Shown in pieces: positions 5,175 through 5,309 of a stretch of DNA of 5,309 nt; position 1 is the stretch's first letter; each line of letters starts with the position of its first letter. The notes below the pieces were generated by a model, which did no database searches, had not been told where the DNA came from, and was given only the letters and a program-made list of their open reading frames with translations. The DNA comes from Planctomycetaceae bacterium UBA6163 (GTDB lineage Bacteria > Planctomycetota > Planctomycetia > Pirellulales > Pirellulaceae), in the NCBI GenBank assembly GCA_002428205.1, contig DIUH01000123.1:14212-19520 (forward strand), in the 5' to 3' direction. The position numbers and the translations under genes were made by a program.

Positions 5175-5309
5175 GTTGATCTCGCGGCACGGTTGTTCAA
5201 TGATCGATCGATTGGGCGACGTTCAACTTGAGCATGAATGCAAGGAAGTCGCCTGCACGGGTTCACGTAAAGTCCCAACGAGACGCAAAGATGGTGCCAA
5301 AATCGCGGG
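5149..5309 (+). CDS. Possible start of a gene running off the right edge
   Basis: A plus-strand frame is open from about 5023 to the window end. Starting at ATG 5149 gives 53 codons: a basic start, a short hydrophobic run (VLLVMLI), then SRHGC with Cys16 in a weakly lipobox-like position, and a hydrophilic, cysteine-containing sequence (LEHECKEVACTGSRKV at 27-42). Other in-frame starts are ATG 5173 and ATG 5200. With 5149 it overlaps the minus-strand small ORF by 26 bp; with 5200 it is divergent from it by 25 bp. Codons from 5200 on are rich in purine-first triplets, as in real genes. There is no good ribosome binding site (only AAGAAAG before 5149), and I do not recognise the product. The hydrophobic run is short for a lipoprotein signal. 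Confidence 0.22.
   Translation, partial: MSSRVLLVMLISRHGCSMIDRLGDVQLEHECKEVACTGSRKVPTRRKDGAKIA

Noticed and set aside
5203..5212. Palindrome ATCGATCGAT near the right edge
   Set aside because: CGATCG-type words recur throughout this window, for example in fumC, so a single occurrence is not evidence of a site.
1..5309. CRISPR arrays, insertion sequences, toxin-antitoxin or defence genes, tRNA or rRNA
   Set aside because: No regularly spaced repeats, transposase-like products, terminal inverted repeats or RNA-gene signatures were seen on either strand.

Overview
The window carries five clearly recognisable genes plus two weak small-gene candidates, in a moderate-GC bacterial background. Gene order and strand are: start of ychF (-, running off the left edge), fumC (-), a secreted formylglycine-type sulfatase (+), a tandem-TM2-domain membrane protein (-), a YihY/BrkB-family membrane protein (-), and a 65-codon basic ORF (-) whose stop codon overlaps the YihY start. 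A sulfatase with a Sec-type signal peptide, a compact double-TM2 protein and mixed use of Shine-Dalgarno sites suggest a Planctomycetota genome of the Rhodopirellula/Pirellula kind. This is an inference from gene content; no rRNA or lineage marker is present.

Left part (1-2021): ychF, a universally conserved P-loop ATPase, lies 128 bp downstream of fumC (class II fumarase, TCA cycle) on the same strand. The gap holds two small inverted repeats and no convincing promoter. fumC and the sulfatase diverge from a 184-bp intergenic region that contains two inverted repeats and must hold both promoters.

Middle (2022-3853): the sulfatase begins at a GTG with a well-placed GGGAGG ribosome binding site and encodes an exported 448-residue enzyme with most S1-family catalytic residues. 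It converges on the TM2 gene with only 11 bp between the two stop codons.

Right part (3854-5309): a 248-bp gap with no supported gene separates the TM2 gene from yihY. Upstream of yihY is the small basic ORF, joined to it by a TAATG stop/start overlap. The last 160 bp are ambiguous: a plus-strand frame stays open to the right edge and competes with the small minus-strand ORF.

The genes do not form an obvious common pathway: a GTPase-like translation/stress ATPase, a TCA enzyme, a sulfate-ester hydrolase and two membrane proteins of poorly known function. I see no CRISPR, transposase, integrase, toxin-antitoxin, tRNA or rRNA signal, and nothing that amounts to a new multi-gene system. The items most worth a second look are the small coupled ORF, the inverted repeats before the sulfatase, the sulfatase active-site substitutions and the tandem TM2 architecture.
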